Shown: positions 33,455-45,770, counted from the stretch's first letter. The stretch: DNA of 57,383 nt from Phialocephala subalpina (GCA_900073065.1 FJOG01000029.1:112255-169637); one strand, 5' to 3'. Notes: a model not told the origin generated them from the sequence alone. Numbers and translations are program-made.

Positions 33455-34353
33455 ATGGCGCAAGAGACATCGCAAGACGCGATCACAGAGGATGAGATCG
33501 CAGGCACGGCACCGCCAGCCTCGTCAGCCTCGTCCTCCCGCAACGCATGTAACTTTACCTTTCCCTCTCCCAATTCTCGAACTGTCTGCTAACAAGTACA
33601 GTCACAGCCCTCATGGCACCAAAGCGAAAAGCCTCTCCTTCTACCACTCCTGAAAAGGCGAAGAAACCCTACAACAAAAACACATTCTCCAAACGCGACG
33701 GCCTAGACGACTACATCCTCCACCCCGAAACCTACTCCTCCTCCCGCGTAATATACTACGACTCCTCGTTCGTCGCAATCCACGACCTCTACCCCAAATC
33801 ATCCGTCCACACTCTCCTTCTGCCACGCTCGAATCATAAACAAATGCACCCTTTCGACGCCTTCTCAGACCCCATCTTCCTCTCTTCCGTACTCGAACAA
33901 GTCGCCAAACTCCGCCACATCGTAGCCAAAGAACTACAACGAAAATATGGCCCTTTCTCAAAGCAAGATATCCCCCGCGAAGCAGTGCTTAACGGCGAAG
34001 TCCCATTACCAGATAACGATGAGTTACCCGTTGGAAGGGATTGGGAGAAAGAGGTCGTGGCGGGAGTACATGCACGTCCAAGTATGAATCATTTGCATGT
34101 GCATGTTTTGAGTGTTGATCGGTTCTCGGAGTGTCTGAAGCATAGGAAGCATTATAATAGTTTTGCTACGGATTTCTTTGTTCCGATTGAGGATTTTCCG
34201 CTTGACAAGGACGATGTTAGGAGGCATCCTGGACGAGAAGGATACCTTGGGAGTGATATGAAGTGCTGGAGATGTGGGAAGAATTTTGGGAACAAATTCG
34301 TTAGACTTAAGGAACATCTTGTAGAGGAGTTCGATGCATGGAAGAGGGAGTAA
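33455..34353 (+). CDS. hnt3: aprataxin-like HIT hydrolase (Hnt3)
   Basis: Exons 33455-33548 and 33602-34353 join to 281 residues; an internal Met at 33613 (MAPKRKASPS) would give 246. The HIT domain spans about residues 70-215: VIYYDSSFVAIHDLYPKSSV, HTLLLPRSNHK, and the nucleotide-binding His triad SMNHLHVHVLS. The C-terminus has the aprataxin C2HE zinc finger, CWRCGKNFGNKF with RLKEHLVEEFDAW. Aprataxin removes AMP from abortive 5'-adenylated DNA ends left by failed ligation and acts in the nucleus; the Lys-rich N-terminus (KRKASP) could be a nuclear signal. Length and architecture agree with yeast Hnt3. The gene is head-to-head with the HET gene. Confidence 0.92.
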
Positions 34354-34383
34354 ATCAGCATGAGGAGTGTTCTGCTTTAGCAT

Positions 34384-34602
34384 GGGCGTTTGGAGTTGAG
34401 GGCAAAAGAGACTACACAGGGCTTGAGGGCGTATCAGGTGTCTGTTACACAGCGTCTCATTTGATCAGAGGAGATGTCTCCGAAGTACCTTCGTATCATG
34501 GAGACAAAGTGAATGGTGTCTTGGCATTGAGAATTCGGAATTGGCGTTTGGTACTGGAGGGAACGAAAGACCATACAGGGCTGGGAGGCGTATCAGGTGT
34601 CT
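34384..34602. repeat. pair of diverged 60-bp direct repeats
   Basis: 34384-34443 and 34543-34602 align without gaps, with the end GGCGTATCAGGTGTCT identical and the rest about three-quarters identical. They lie in the 600-bp gap after the aprataxin gene. No coding function is apparent. Confidence 0.6.
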
Positions 34603-34955
34603 ATTCTCACCACCTTCACGAGCATTGAAAGACATTTCCGAGCGATAAATCACATCCAGAGCAACTCGTGACAGTCTTGTGTCCCACCTCCACATGACTC
34701 GTCTTGTCTCACATGCCCCAGATTTCCTGACTCAGCAGACTCCTCAGCCACCCGCGGCCGTGGATCAGGGCCACGAGGTCATTTTTCACAGTCATGCGAC
34801 CCCTCCATCCTTCCTTCTCTCCACCCCCAGATTTCCCCGTACTTGTTTCTGTCCGCTAGACTTCTAGATTTCATATCATGATCACGTAGAATTAGTCTTC
34901 TTCTTTGCATCCCCATTCTTCTCCCTTCTTCATCCAGCGTTCAATTCTTTCCACC

Positions 34956-37619
34956 ATGTACCAACTATCCCGACTCTTCGGCGCGTTCCTGTACCTTGCA
35001 GCTGTCAACGCCAAAGGTTCCGACGGAGTGGATTACGAGTCCTTGCCTCGCGACACGATATTCCCCGGTCCATGGGAGAACAATATCAGAGCGCCGGTCA
35101 ATAAGAGTCATATTGTGCCAGTTAAGATCTTTGCTTTTGAGGGGGAGACAGAGGGCGCGGAGGCGGTGCTGGTTGGCGCGAACCAACAGAGTGGGTTGAC
35201 GTGGACGATTAGCCCTGGTGGCTTGATTACGTTTGAGTTTGGGGAGAATATTGCTGGCAGGTATGTATTCTCTACTTTGTCTATGTGAATTTAGAGAGGG
35301 GATGAATGCTGATGTGTCGGTGTCAGAGTTTGTTTCGAAGTCGAGAGCGTGAAGCACAATCCGTACCTTGTGCTATCCTACTCCGAATCTCCTTTCTTCG
35401 CCGGCCGAGAATGCGATGCGACGGGTGATCAATTAGCGCAGGATATACCGTTGAGATATGATATTACGCATACGGGCAGGAATTGTGTGGGTGGTGGGTA
35501 TAATCGAGGCGCGTATAAGTACCTGACTGTGTTTATGCCGGTTGAGGGTGTGCCTACGGAGGGTGGATATATGGTTCATGAAGATGAGGGGATTGAGAAA
35601 CGGTCCGCGGATTCGCAGAAGCCTATCTTGAGTGAGGAAGGTCAGAAGCCTATTGGGGATGATAGGAAAGGACATAAGGGACACAAGAATGAGACGGGAG
35701 AGCCTGCTGTTGCTATCTCGGCTCTTTGGGTCAATTGCACGGCTTTCCCTTCTATGCCGAATGGAAGAGCCTACACTGGATACTTCGACAGCTCTTCATC
35801 CTTGCTCAATCGCGTCTGGTACGCTGGAGCATGGACGTTGCAGGTGTCTACTCTGGATCCTCGAGAGGGAGGCTCACTCATCGACTTCAATCGAAACTTT
35901 GATCACAACAACTGTCCTCGAGGAGGTTGGTACAATAACTACACGATTGCGAATGGGACCACCGTCACCACCGATGGAGCTAAGCGCGATCGTATGGTCT
36001 GGCCTGGAGATATGACGATTGCGGTGCCGGGCATTGCTGTTACGACTTATGACATGTTGGCTGTGCGGAATGCTTTGAATACGATTTACGACCACCAGTA
36101 CTGGGATGGCTCGATGCCATATGCTGGGCCACCAATGGGTGCGTTTGGGGAGTTCAGTGATACTTATCACTTGCATACTTTGATTGGAACGTATGAATAC
36201 GTTTTGTATTCAGGAGATCTGGATTGGTTGAAGGAGAGATGGGATGCTTATCTCGTTGCTCTTGCCGTTAGTATCAACAAGGTCGACTCGAGTGGTTTGT
36301 TGCACGTGTCCTCTATCAATGACTGGATCCGACCTGGCATGACTGGCCACAATGTCGAAGCTTCGGCCCTCATGTACGAGGTTCTGAGCAACAGTATCAA
36401 GATGGCCAAATGGCTTGGAAAGAGTAGCAAGACCAGAGGCGAGGAGTGGTCATACACACAATCCAGGATCCGGAAGGGCATTGCAGACATCCTCTATTGT
36501 CCCTTAGACGGGATGTACGCCGACAATATGGGTCGCCGCGGCTGCAGAGGCAACGAGAAGGTTCTTCCTCAGGACGGCAACAGCTGGGTCCTGATCTCCG
36601 AAGTCTTCGGAGACCAGGAGCAAGCCTACAACGTTTCCGAAAACTTGCGCAAACGTTGGATCAAGTACGGTGCACCAGCCGTCGAATTCCCTAACGTCAT
36701 CTCACCATTCGCTTCTTCATTCGAGCTTCTTGGCCATGCCGCTGCAGGCAACCACGATGCAGCAGTCGAATTAATCGAGCTGATGTGGGGTTACATGCTC
36801 GACGGCCCAGGAATGACCAATTCCACCTTAATCGAAGGCTACAGAACAGACGGCTATGTCCAATACCCAGCCTACTGGTCCGCAGCCCGCAACTCGCACG
36901 CCCACGGGTGGGCAGCTGGTCCCACCACAGTCCTCACACAAGGAATCCTCGGCATCAAGCTTCTCACTCCAATGGGCAAGACGTGGGAAATCGAACCGCA
37001 TCTCACGAAATGGCTGGGCTACGCACAAGGAGGGTTCGCTACCAAGCTTGGAAAATTCGAGGTCGTAGTCACGAGAATGAGAAGCACCAGTACCGGTCGC
37101 AAGATCGAGGCTTTGAATGTCACTTACCCAGCCGGTACAATGGGTTTGGTGAAATGGGGAGGTAAAGCTCAATTCAGATCTGAAGGCATGGGTACTTCCC
37201 TTTCTTACTATCGCTACATCGATCCTCTCACCCTTTCTGAACAAGAATGGCAAGCGTGGAGTATTGAAGATGTTAGAGATTTCGTCAAAGATGATACGTT
37301 CGTCAAGCCAGTGCCGGAAGAGAGACCGGAGGGAGTAGTGGATTGGAAGAAGTTAGAAGAGAATTATATCTTAGAGGAGATGAGATACAATCCTTTTATG
37401 CCGAATGGGGGGGTGGGGAGTGTGTATTTGGATGAGGAGATGGATGGGGAGGTTCAACTTGAGATGCTGAGAGAAGCAAAGAGAGTGAAAGATCAAGCTT
37501 TCGGACGAGTAGATGGCTATGCCCAATGGAAGAAGGAGAAATCTTCAGAGAAGATGGTAGAGGAGACGAAAGAGAAAGATGAGTCATGGATTGGTAGAGA
37601 GGAACTGAGGAAGAGGTAG
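34956..37619 (+). CDS. secreted GH78-like glycosidase (alpha-L-rhamnosidase type)
   Basis: Exons 34956-35260 and 35327-37619 join to 865 residues; MYQLSRLFGAFLYLAAVNAK is a signal peptide. The central segment is a six-hairpin glycosidase: GRAYTGYFDSSSSLLNRVWY, then DGAKRDRMVWPGDM with the acidic residues typical of fungal GH78 enzymes, DHQYWDGSMPYAGPP, YHLHTLIGTYEYVLYSGDLD, and the C-terminal part AARNSHAHGWAAGPT followed by a beta domain. GH78 enzymes invert the anomeric centre while removing L-rhamnose from pectic rhamnogalacturonan or plant glycosides. The upstream in-frame ATG at 34905 would bury the signal peptide, so 34956 is preferred. An insert rich in Lys/Asp (about residues 175-210) and a long charged C-terminus (GREELRKR) are unusual for a secreted enzyme. 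Substrate is not proven. Confidence 0.85.
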
Positions 37620-38994
37620 AGGAGCATTGGCATGTAGATCGCGCAGACCACAGCATATATACTGTCGCTAGCATTTGGGTAGCATGGCATTCGGTTCATT
37701 GCATAGTATTTAGGACACTGGGATATGCATTAGTAGCAGGAACACGATTGTATCAACAAGATAGTGTCTCTTGTCCCCGCCATGCAAATCATTGAGCCTG
37801 GCTCTTAATGATGTGAATGAGGAAGGACCAGACACTAACACCTACACCCAGTTACTTCCTTCTACTCAGTCTATTCTCGATGTCCATCTCGTTTTCAACA
37901 AATAAACACCGTTCTAGAATCGGGAACCAATTCCCAATAATCGAGTACCGTTCCGAAATCGAGAACCGTTACGAAATTAAGGACTGCTCCAAATCCGGGA
38001 ACCGGTGCAGCCACCCTGTGACAAGTAATAAAGCTCCCGATCGAGAATCCAACATCCTGAAAACGGCGGGAGCGGAGCGGAGCGGAAACCTTCATTCTTT
38101 CGTCACGGCGATTTCCAATTTCCAACTTCCCATGAGAATCCTTTTCCCAAATGTTTTCACAAATTCGTATGAGCGAATTTTGCCAACATCTTCATTTGTA
38201 GATTAATCCACAATCCAAGGTGTGATGTGCAACAAAACTGTTCATGGGAATTCTCATGTGATATGTATCAAACTTATAAGGGCTAACGTAGACCGACGAG
38301 AGTTCACTGGTACAAAACTGCCTATTCTCGACGTATGTAAGCAGGCGCGAAATACTAAAGGTAGCTCTTGCTGTGAGCGTTCTAACAGCAATCGTCTCTT
38401 TGTTGAAAATAGAGTTTTAGAGGTGGTGCATAAAAGCCGAAAGACATCTAGTGCAGCATAAAGTTATGCAATCAGTTTCAACTTCACTTCGACGACGTCG
38501 ACACGCTCAGACTCGTCAACTATACGTACCTACACAGCAGCATTTGTGTTCTTGAATCGGTTGCTCTCAAAGCACGGCTTCGAGAGCAAGATTGAATGCC
38601 GTTCCGCACCTGTGAGGAGACGTTTTTCTCTGCGTGATTCGGCATGTCACAGGACACCGAGGACAGTTTTTGCTTTGGTATCTTTCTGCTATTATTGTAC
38701 CGCAATGTCCTTTCTTGAATATTACTCCCTAAAGCTTTATTGACATTTGCGTTGTTTGTTACAATATGAGCGAAGTTGGAAATAGTATTGCGCGTTTAGG
38801 ACGCGGCGATTCTCCACTTTCTTCAAAATAGATGATGGATCTGCCAACGCCGCACCTATTACGTATTATCTCTGTGATCTAGATTTAATATTGTTTCTCT
38901 TCAAATTTCATCCCTTCTTCGCCCTTCCATTTCTCCCTTTACGATCGAGATTTTGCCAATTGAGGTGTACAGATCACGTGTGCTCAAAACAGCC
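37620..38994. other. intergenic with a degenerate tandem repeat
   Basis: 1.37 kb without a supported gene. At 37918-38007 a motif of about 18-19 bases like AATCGAGAACCGTTCCGA recurs about five times with substitutions. The 129-codon frame over it (37817-38206, plus) is made mostly by the repeat and has no family resemblance. Confidence 0.5.
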
Positions 38995-40834
38995 ATGAAA
39001 TCCATCTTCCTCCTCCCCTCACTCCTCCGTCTCGCCATCGCATCCCCACCCCCCTATTTCCAATCCAGCGACTTCGACACTGGCAAGCTCGGTCCCTACC
39101 CGAACCACACATTCATCTCACGCCCAGATCTTGTCGCACCCAGCCTCAACATCGTAAAATGGAACGACTCTTGCGACGATGGCCTCTATACATTCATCAG
39201 TCTCCGCGGCGACAAAGTCGATCCCGGGCTCGGACAACAGGGTCCCATGATATTAGACAGCAAAGGGGACTTGGTCTGGATGAACAACACATATGGCGAG
39301 ACGTATGATTTTGCTGTTCAACGGTTTGAGGGTGAGGATTATTTGACGTTTTGGCAGGGCCAGGGGAGGAAGGATGGGCATAGTACGGGGGTTTATGTTA
39401 TGGTAATTTGCCCCTCCCGTCTTCATCATCGAAGAGCTGATTATCTGACTGATGACAATAGCTCGATTCTCACTACAAAGAGGTCTACCGCAGCCCACCC
39501 TCTATCGCAGGCGATCTCCACGAATTCCGCCTCACGCCCCAAGGAACAGCTCTCTCCACCTCCTATGTACTCAAAACCATCGATTTACGCTTTCGAAAAG
39601 GGGTGAAAATCTGGGACAGCGTGTTCCAAGAATTCGATCTCAAAACCAACGAGATACTCTTTTCCTGGAACGCAAGCGATCATTTCGATGTGAATGAAGC
39701 ATGGGGCACTGGTCCGAACTCTGGGTTCTCGGTTGGTGATGGTTTTGATTTTTGGCACATAAACAGCATCGATAAAGATGCATCTGGGAATTATCTGATT
39801 TCCTCGAGATACTGGTCGACGGTTGTTTATATCGATGGGAGAAATGGTGAGGTACTTTGGCAGCTGGGCGGGAAACACAATTCCTTCACCGATTTATCGG
39901 ATGGGAAAGCTACAAACTTCGCATATCAGCATAACGCACGCTGGAACAGCGACCATACAGGAATCACACTCTTTGACAACTCCGCTCGCTACGGACATCC
40001 GCCTATTCGCGATAATTCTCGCGGCTTACATATCCTGCTCGATCTCGTGAACATGACCGCCACCCTTAAACAAGAATACGCGAATTCAGAAAAACTCAGC
40101 TCGATAAGTCAGGGCAACATACAAATCCTACCTTCAGGAAATGTGCTGTTGGGATATGGATATAACGCAGCTTGGACTGAGTTTTCAAGTGAGGGAGACG
40201 CGGTTTGTGATGTTCATATAGGCGCGAAAGAGGGGTTTGGGAGTGGTGCTGTACAGAATTATAGAACGAGAAAGTTTGAGTGGGAAGGTAGGCCGATAGA
40301 GAAGCCGAGGGTGAGGTGGATGGAGGAGGAGGGAGAGGTTTGGGTTAGTTGGAATGGGGCGACGGAGGTTAGGGGATGGAGGGTTGAGGGCAGGGAGAGG
40401 GAGAGTGGGGCGTGGGTAGAGATTGAGACGGTGGAGAAGAGGGGCTTTGAGACGAGTGTGGGGGTTAATGAGGGGAATTATTGCTACTTGAGGGTAGTTG
40501 GGGTTGATGGTGAAGGAGCGAGCATTGGGATGGGTAATGTTGTGCGGGTTTGTGAGGTAAGTTTCCTTCTCATTGATCAAAAGGACCTGCTGACTTGTCG
40601 AAGGAGATACCCCTCGAAGATGATACAGACGATGAAGACAGTGCGGATGAAACATCTTCTTCCTCTGAAGTCTTCCTTTATCATGGAGTTTCTGGGGACA
40701 TTTGGATCTTCTGGGCGCTTTTAGCAAGTGGTGTTGTCGTGGGAATTGTGTGTTGTGGCGGTTTCATTTGGGGACATTTGAAGCATAGGAAGTACATGGC
40801 ACTCAGTCAGCTAGCAGAAAATGACGAAGCATAG
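38995..40834 (+). CDS. arylsulfotransferase-like protein with C-terminal anchor
   Basis: Exons 38995-39402, 39462-40556 and 40604-40834 join to 577 residues. MKSIFLLPSLLRLAIASPPP is a signal peptide. The body is a beta-propeller of the fungal ASST type: PMILDSKGDLVWMNNTYGET, YDFAVQRFEGEDYLTFWQGQ, GDLHEFRLTPQGTALSTSY, DFWHINSIDKDASGNYLIS, GEVLWQLGGKHNSF, FAYQHNARW. In bacterial ASST the propeller carries a catalytic His and transfers sulfate between phenols. Fungal members are poorly studied. The third exon adds an acidic linker (LEDDTDDEDSADETSSSSE) and a membrane helix (WIFWALLASGVVVGIVCCGG) followed by a basic tail, so the enzyme is probably held at the cell surface or in an endomembrane with its propeller outside. 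All intron phases fit. Confidence 0.85.
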
Positions 40835-41638
40835 AGCTGTCAATCATCGATTTCATACGTTTCTCATCGAGTGCGAGTTGAAATACTTCCTCTTGATCGT
40901 TGTCCAAGCAGCAACGTGCACGTGATGAGGTGATATTTTCTCAGATGCGTCCTCCGAAAGAGCGGAAACTCTCTTGATCGTTATCTAGACTACTTGCGCG
41001 TCAAATTTGGTAACGTAAATCGTTGAAAGAATACTAAAAGATGAATGTCGAGTCTTCTGTGGGATATTTGAAGTTGGTGGAGCGGGAAGGAGCGGAGGCG
41101 GGAGCGGAAATTGACGAGACGGAGTATGGGCGGAATTTCAATCCGGGGGTTCCTCATGGGAAAGAAACATCTTAGATCACGCTGTGATACCAATGCGCAA
41201 CTCGACGTCCCTACCCTACCTCTCCCTAACGGAGAAGTATAAAGCCTCGATCATGTCACTTGTCTGAAAGAAGCCTAGTGTTACATTGGCCTGCATAAAT
41301 TTTATGCATTTTATGTAAACCCAAATTTCAATCTCACTTCGCGACAATCCCTTTCTGAAATCCATGAACCCGCATCAACACCGCCATCATGTCAAGCAAA
41401 CATTATTCCGATTCACCGCCCTATCATGAAGCTCCTCGTCCACAACGGAGCCGATCGCCTGCGTCTATATCCGGCAGTCGATGTCTCGCTGTCAGAATCA
41501 CCTGATTCTCCTCAACCTGGCCTGATTTCATCCTCGATCTGATATAACACGGCATTCAATCCTGCCAATAGCCTCGCAATGTGCTGACTTACATAAATTA
41601 TCTTATCTTCCGTCTTCCTCAACAGACAAATACAGAGC
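40835..41638. other. intergenic with a possible 38-codon frame
   Basis: A short frame at 41389-41505 (plus, MSSKHYSDSPPYHEAPRPQR) has a protein-like composition and precedes the fumarate reductase start by 134 bases. It could be an upstream frame in the leader of that gene or a relic exon. Nothing else is recognised. Confidence 0.3.
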
Positions 41639-43189
41639 ATGAGCAGAAGAAGAGTCCTCTATCTCGTTTCGATTTCTCTCTTCATCGGTCTTGCGTCGAT
41701 GCTCTTACGACACCTCGTCTCATCACCAAACTCAAAACTCAAGCTCTTCTCAAATATGTCGACTCAAAATGCAGCAAAGGAAAGGGGTGTCATTGTCGTC
41801 GGATCAGGCCTCGCAGGTCTCACCGCAGCTTCGACTCTCATCTCCCACGGCATCCGCGTCCAAATGCTAGAGCGAGCCGCCAAGCCGGGAGGGAATAGCA
41901 TGAAAGCCTCATCAGGAATCAATGGCGCACCAACAAAATACCAACCTGGACCCCCGTTCTCGGATACGTTTTTCCACGCCGATACCGTGAAATCAGCTGG
42001 AGCTGTGTATCAAACATCGTTCAAGAAAGAGAGGGAGAGCTTGATTGGCACGTTGACGAATCGGAGCGCGGCAGCGATTGAGTGGTTGACAGAAGAGAAG
42101 GGCGTAAATTTAAGTGTTGTTGCGCAACTTGGCGGGCATAGCTTTCCGAGGACGCATAGAGGGGCTGGGAAGTTGCCGCCAGGGGCGAGTTTGGTAACTA
42201 CTCTGTTGAAATCCCTCAAGGAATCTCCGCTGTTCGAGCTCGATACTGAGTGTACTGTCACTAAGGTACTCAAACCCTCTACCGCCGTCACGGGCGTTGA
42301 GTACCTTTGCGGCGAAAAGAAGGAGCCAAAAAGGGCTGAGGGGCCGGTCATTTTCGCGACTGGAGGATTCGCAGGCGATGCCCATGGCATGCTAGCCAAG
42401 TACCGCCCCGATCTAGCAGGATTCCCATCAACGAACGACCCAAGACCTGGATCCCAAGATCTCTTGACCGCAATCGGGGCTCAACTGCTAGATATGGAAC
42501 AAGTTCAAGTCCACCCAACTTCTTTCATCGACCCCGCCAACCCTTCTTCCCCAGTAAAATTCCTTGCTGCAGAGTTGTTGAGAGGTGAAGGTGGCGTTCT
42601 TCTTTTCGAAGGAAAACGCTTCGTCAACGAAATGGAAACCCGAAAAGTTGTCACAGAAGCAATCACCAACCTCCCAATTTCGAAGCTGGAGAACCAGGAT
42701 GAGAAGGTGAAACAATGGGAAATCCTCCTCATCCTCGACGAAGGCGTGTACAAAAACGCAAGCTCACACATCGATTTCTATCTCTGGAAGAAACTCATGA
42801 GGAAAGCTACCATCAAGGACTTGGGACCTACGGCTCTTGCAAGTCTCAAAGATTATGCTTCTGGTGCAGCGGGTCATAGCACGGATCTTTTCAAGAGAGA
42901 TTCTTTCGGACATTGGGAGCTGCATGATGTTACGGAGGATTCTGTGGTGTACGTTGGGACTGTGACTCCGGCGGTGCATTTTACGATGGGTGGTGCGCTC
43001 ATTAGTGCCAAGGGAGAGGTAATTGGAGAGGACGGGAAGGGGATTGAGGGGATTTGGGCTGCGGGTGAGGTGTCTGGAGGTGTGCATGGGGAGAATAGAT
43101 TGGGCGGGAGTTCGCTTTTGGAATGTGTGGTCTTTGGAAGAGTAGTAGGGGATGAGGCTGCGAGATACCTTCAAGCAGCGAAGGAATAG
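41639..43189 (+). CDS. OSM1: FAD-dependent fumarate reductase (Osm1/Frd1 type)
   Basis: A single uninterrupted frame of 516 residues. MSRRRVLYLVSISLFIGLAS is a hydrophobic N-terminal targeting or anchor segment. The FAD site is GVIVVGSGLAGLTAASTLIS; further motifs are KASSGINGA, HPTSFIDPANP, ELLRGEGGVLL, the active-site region TPAVHFTMGGAL, and the C-terminal FAD motif GENRLGGSSLLE. These are the conserved elements of soluble fumarate reductases, which reduce fumarate to succinate with FADH2 and help reoxidise flavin under low oxygen (in yeast for protein folding in the ER and in mitochondria). Length matches the family (about 500). No sign of damage. An internal Met at 41756 (MSTQNAAKERG) could give a shorter cytosolic form. 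Confidence 0.93.
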   Translation: MSRRRVLYLVSISLFIGLASMLLRHLVSSPNSKLKLFSNMSTQNAAKERGVIVVGSGLAGLTAASTLISHGIRVQMLERAAKPGGNSMKASSGINGAPTKYQPGPPFSDTFFHADTVKSAGAVYQTSFKKERESLIGTLTNRSAAAIEWLTEEKGVNLSVVAQLGGHSFPRTHRGAGKLPPGASLVTTLLKSLKESPLFELDTECTVTKVLKPSTAVTGVEYLCGEKKEPKRAEGPVIFATGGFAGDAHGMLAKYRPDLAGFPSTNDPRPGSQDLLTAIGAQLLDMEQVQVHPTSFIDPANPSSPVKFLAAELLRGEGGVLLFEGKRFVNEMETRKVVTEAITNLPISKLENQDEKVKQWEILLILDEGVYKNASSHIDFYLWKKLMRKATIKDLGPTALASLKDYASGAAGHSTDLFKRDSFGHWELHDVTEDSVVYVGTVTPAVHFTMGGALISAKGEVIGEDGKGIEGIWAAGEVSGGVHGENRLGGSSLLECVVFGRVVGDEAARYLQAAKE

Positions 43190-43913
43190 GCATGGAATGA
43201 ACCCTACTTCGTGTGTTGCTGTCTTTTCTTTATGTTTTCGTTCTCTGCTTCCTCGGCTGTACTTGCGAATACTACCTCGACTCCAGCGACGATCTTGAAA
43301 ATCGGCAAGTGCCAATAAGAACGCAGAACGAAAGAAACAGTCGGGCATCATTAGCTGCTGCGCAAGGCGTCAGCATATCATGGACCAATCACAGCCCATC
43401 ATTTGCCTCCCTCACCAAACCACCTTTCTGAATTCCGAACTCCAGATAATCCCTGCTCGGATCCGGAATACCGGAATAGGTAGCAGGTCTCACTTTGGAG
43501 GCCAAAATGACCATTCTGGGAGGCTTTGAAAGTCCGATTGGTCGGTGGCCGGTCACTTGCAGGCCGCCTGCGTTTCCACTTCAATTTTGTTGTCGAATTT
43601 GTCTAATCAGTATTACTTGGTTCAAGAGCGTTTTTGGCACAGCTTGAGACAGATATAAGAATCCAAGGGACGCCATTGGGCTGCATGAGGAAACTAGGTG
43701 AAATAATTTGAAAGCGGTCACGTGCGATGAACCTTTTCATCCTGTCAAGTATATTTTGTTCTTTGATCTCGCATACAACAAAAGAGCTACAGATGATTTC
43801 ACCAGCAGCTGGATGTGCTTGGTGGGACCGCATCAATTACCCGAATCCGTATTCAGCCCTGGCATCAAACTTCACCATCCTCCTATCTGGCTCAGCGAGT
43901 TTTCCATCTTCAC
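43190..43913. other. intergenic, nothing recognised
   Basis: About 720 bases between the convergent ends of the fumarate reductase gene and pseudogene G. No supported gene. Confidence 0.45.
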
Positions 43914-45770
43914 CTACCCAAGACCGTGACATTTCTTCCAGCCTTTAACAAAATGTCCCCCACACTTTGAGCAAGCAATGCTCCTTTGTCCGGGCTGGCG
44001 CTCGGACTCGTTGATGGTGTGGTCCTTTCCCTCTCGGAGACAAGCGCGATGAGTATTCCAGTGTAGATCTAGCGCGTACTGGTTAGCGTAGTCGCGTGGG
44101 CAGACAGGGCAGCTGAAGAGACTTAGTAGTGCGTACACTCGTGTCTGAAGCGAATTCGCTATAGTTAATATGCCAGGCTGCTCCGCCGCCGGAGAAGTTG
44201 AAGACTCTTCGGTGCTGTCGATGTCAGGTTGTGCAATGCGCTGAGTCAATCTTCTTCTCCTTTTCGTTGGACGCTCTTCTTCGATTTAGTCATCATCAGC
44301 ACCTTCGATGATTGGTTGGCCGACCTCGTCTTGTACATCATTCTGATTGCTGTGATCTGCTGCTGTCGTATTTAAGAAGGCCGACCCAGCTGCAGTGGCT
44401 GATCCGACCACAGTAATATGCTCTGGTGAGTCATGTCAGCGCTTATCTGCCAATGACTGGTATCGCTTACTGGTCTTCTGGGATCTCAGGAGGTTCCTCG
44501 AATAGTTACGTTCATCGCCACATGTTGGGCACGTCAACGGAGTATCTTGCATTTCCACCGAGTCCTCTTCCTACTCGGTCTTCACGATTGTCTCTTGCTT
44601 CGGGTCTAGCAAGAACCTTCGGTGTATGACCAGCAAGTGACCTGGGTCGTAGACCACCAATTCAGCCAGTCTCCAGTATTCGCTCGCGTCGTCTGGCTCC
44701 GTGCCCTCTTTAAAATCACCTTTGTCATGTGACTTTCCAGGCTCGGATACCGTGAACTCGAAGACTTGACCCGTGATCGAGTGGGACGCTTTGAATCGGA
44801 GGGCGGCTTGAAAAATCTCTCTCAAGCAGTGTCTAGCATTCCTGCAGATGCTAGGCTCCTTGCTCCATGCTCCCGTCTTTGCATCTCTGTTGGGAAGAGC
44901 GGGGCCAAGGTGATCGAGAGACGTGAGGCAAGGTCAGCTGCTTTGGTTGGTATCACGGTGTCTTGAACAAATGTGTCCATGATCAATTCGTAATATGGCA
45001 CTACTTGTAATTCCTGAAGTTTTATCATGCCATCTGTGTAGTCAGTAGGATTCCAAGTACATGGTTTGGGGTATTGGAGGCCTTGCGTTAATCTTGTACG
45101 CTTCAAACAGCTTATCATGTTCAAGCTCGGGGATTTTTATATCGTCTTGCAGTATCCAGTTTTGCAAAGCTTCCAAACAAAAGGCTCGGACTATTATCCC
45201 GGTACCATGTTTCTTGATACTCGATTCCAGCTGACCACGAGCGGAGCAGTAAAAGTGGGAGTTGTAATGACATACAAACCTTCCAAAGGCGTAGAGCTCG
45301 CTCTCGCATTTCATTTCGGGCTCGCCAGGCAGTACTAAAGACATAGATGTGTCGAAGCCATCCAATAGTGCTTCCAGCCCAATGCCAATCGCTTCCATGG
45401 TCTGATCCACGAGTTTCTCCCCAACATTGAGTATTGCGCAGATCCTTGGTTCATACCGTTTGGGGTAACCTTCTGCAACTGGTGAACCTTTGATTGATCC
45501 TCCTATCCTTCAGCAAACCGTATTGTAGTGGGCTTTCGGTCACACGTCTTCGCTCTAGACCCTCCCGCTCCAGCCGACGATTCCCCGCCTCGAGTTTCTC
45601 CGCTCTGTCCTTCAACTCCTTTTCGCGTAGTAAGAAGTAGTCTGCTTCTTTCTCCAATTCCTTACGAAGCTTTTCGACCTCTGCATCTTTTCGATCGATC
45701 TCATTTCGGAGGCGCTGCTCGAGCGTTTGCTATGGCGGAGATGATCTCTGGGCCATTATCGGCGACCTGA
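43914..45770 (-). pseudogene. C2H2 family copy, truncated and mutated (gene G)
   Basis: Minus-strand pieces follow the order of C and D: a coiled coil near 45720-45540 (EVEKLRKELEKEADYFLLRE), the helical core in blocks (DQTMEAIGIGLEALLDGFDT, HGTGIIVRAFCLEALQNWIL, DTVIPTKAADLASRLSITLA, then MREIFQAALRFKAS), and zinc-finger-like pieces (TCPTCGDERNYSRN, FSCPVCPRDYANQYALDLHW, IACSKCGGHF). The SANT-like N-terminus is absent and nothing upstream of 45770 replaces it. The pieces are in several frames, some joined by introns (44403-44450 region), others not. A TAA at 44286-44288 lies in the acidic linker between intact-looking codons. The last finger is cut off at GWKKCHGLG. It is a dead or dying relative of the family at 7-27 kb, about 17 kb away from its nearest member. 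Confidence 0.65.

Noticed and set aside
37817..38206. 129-codon plus-strand frame
   Set aside because: Mostly made of a degenerate tandem repeat, with no family resemblance.
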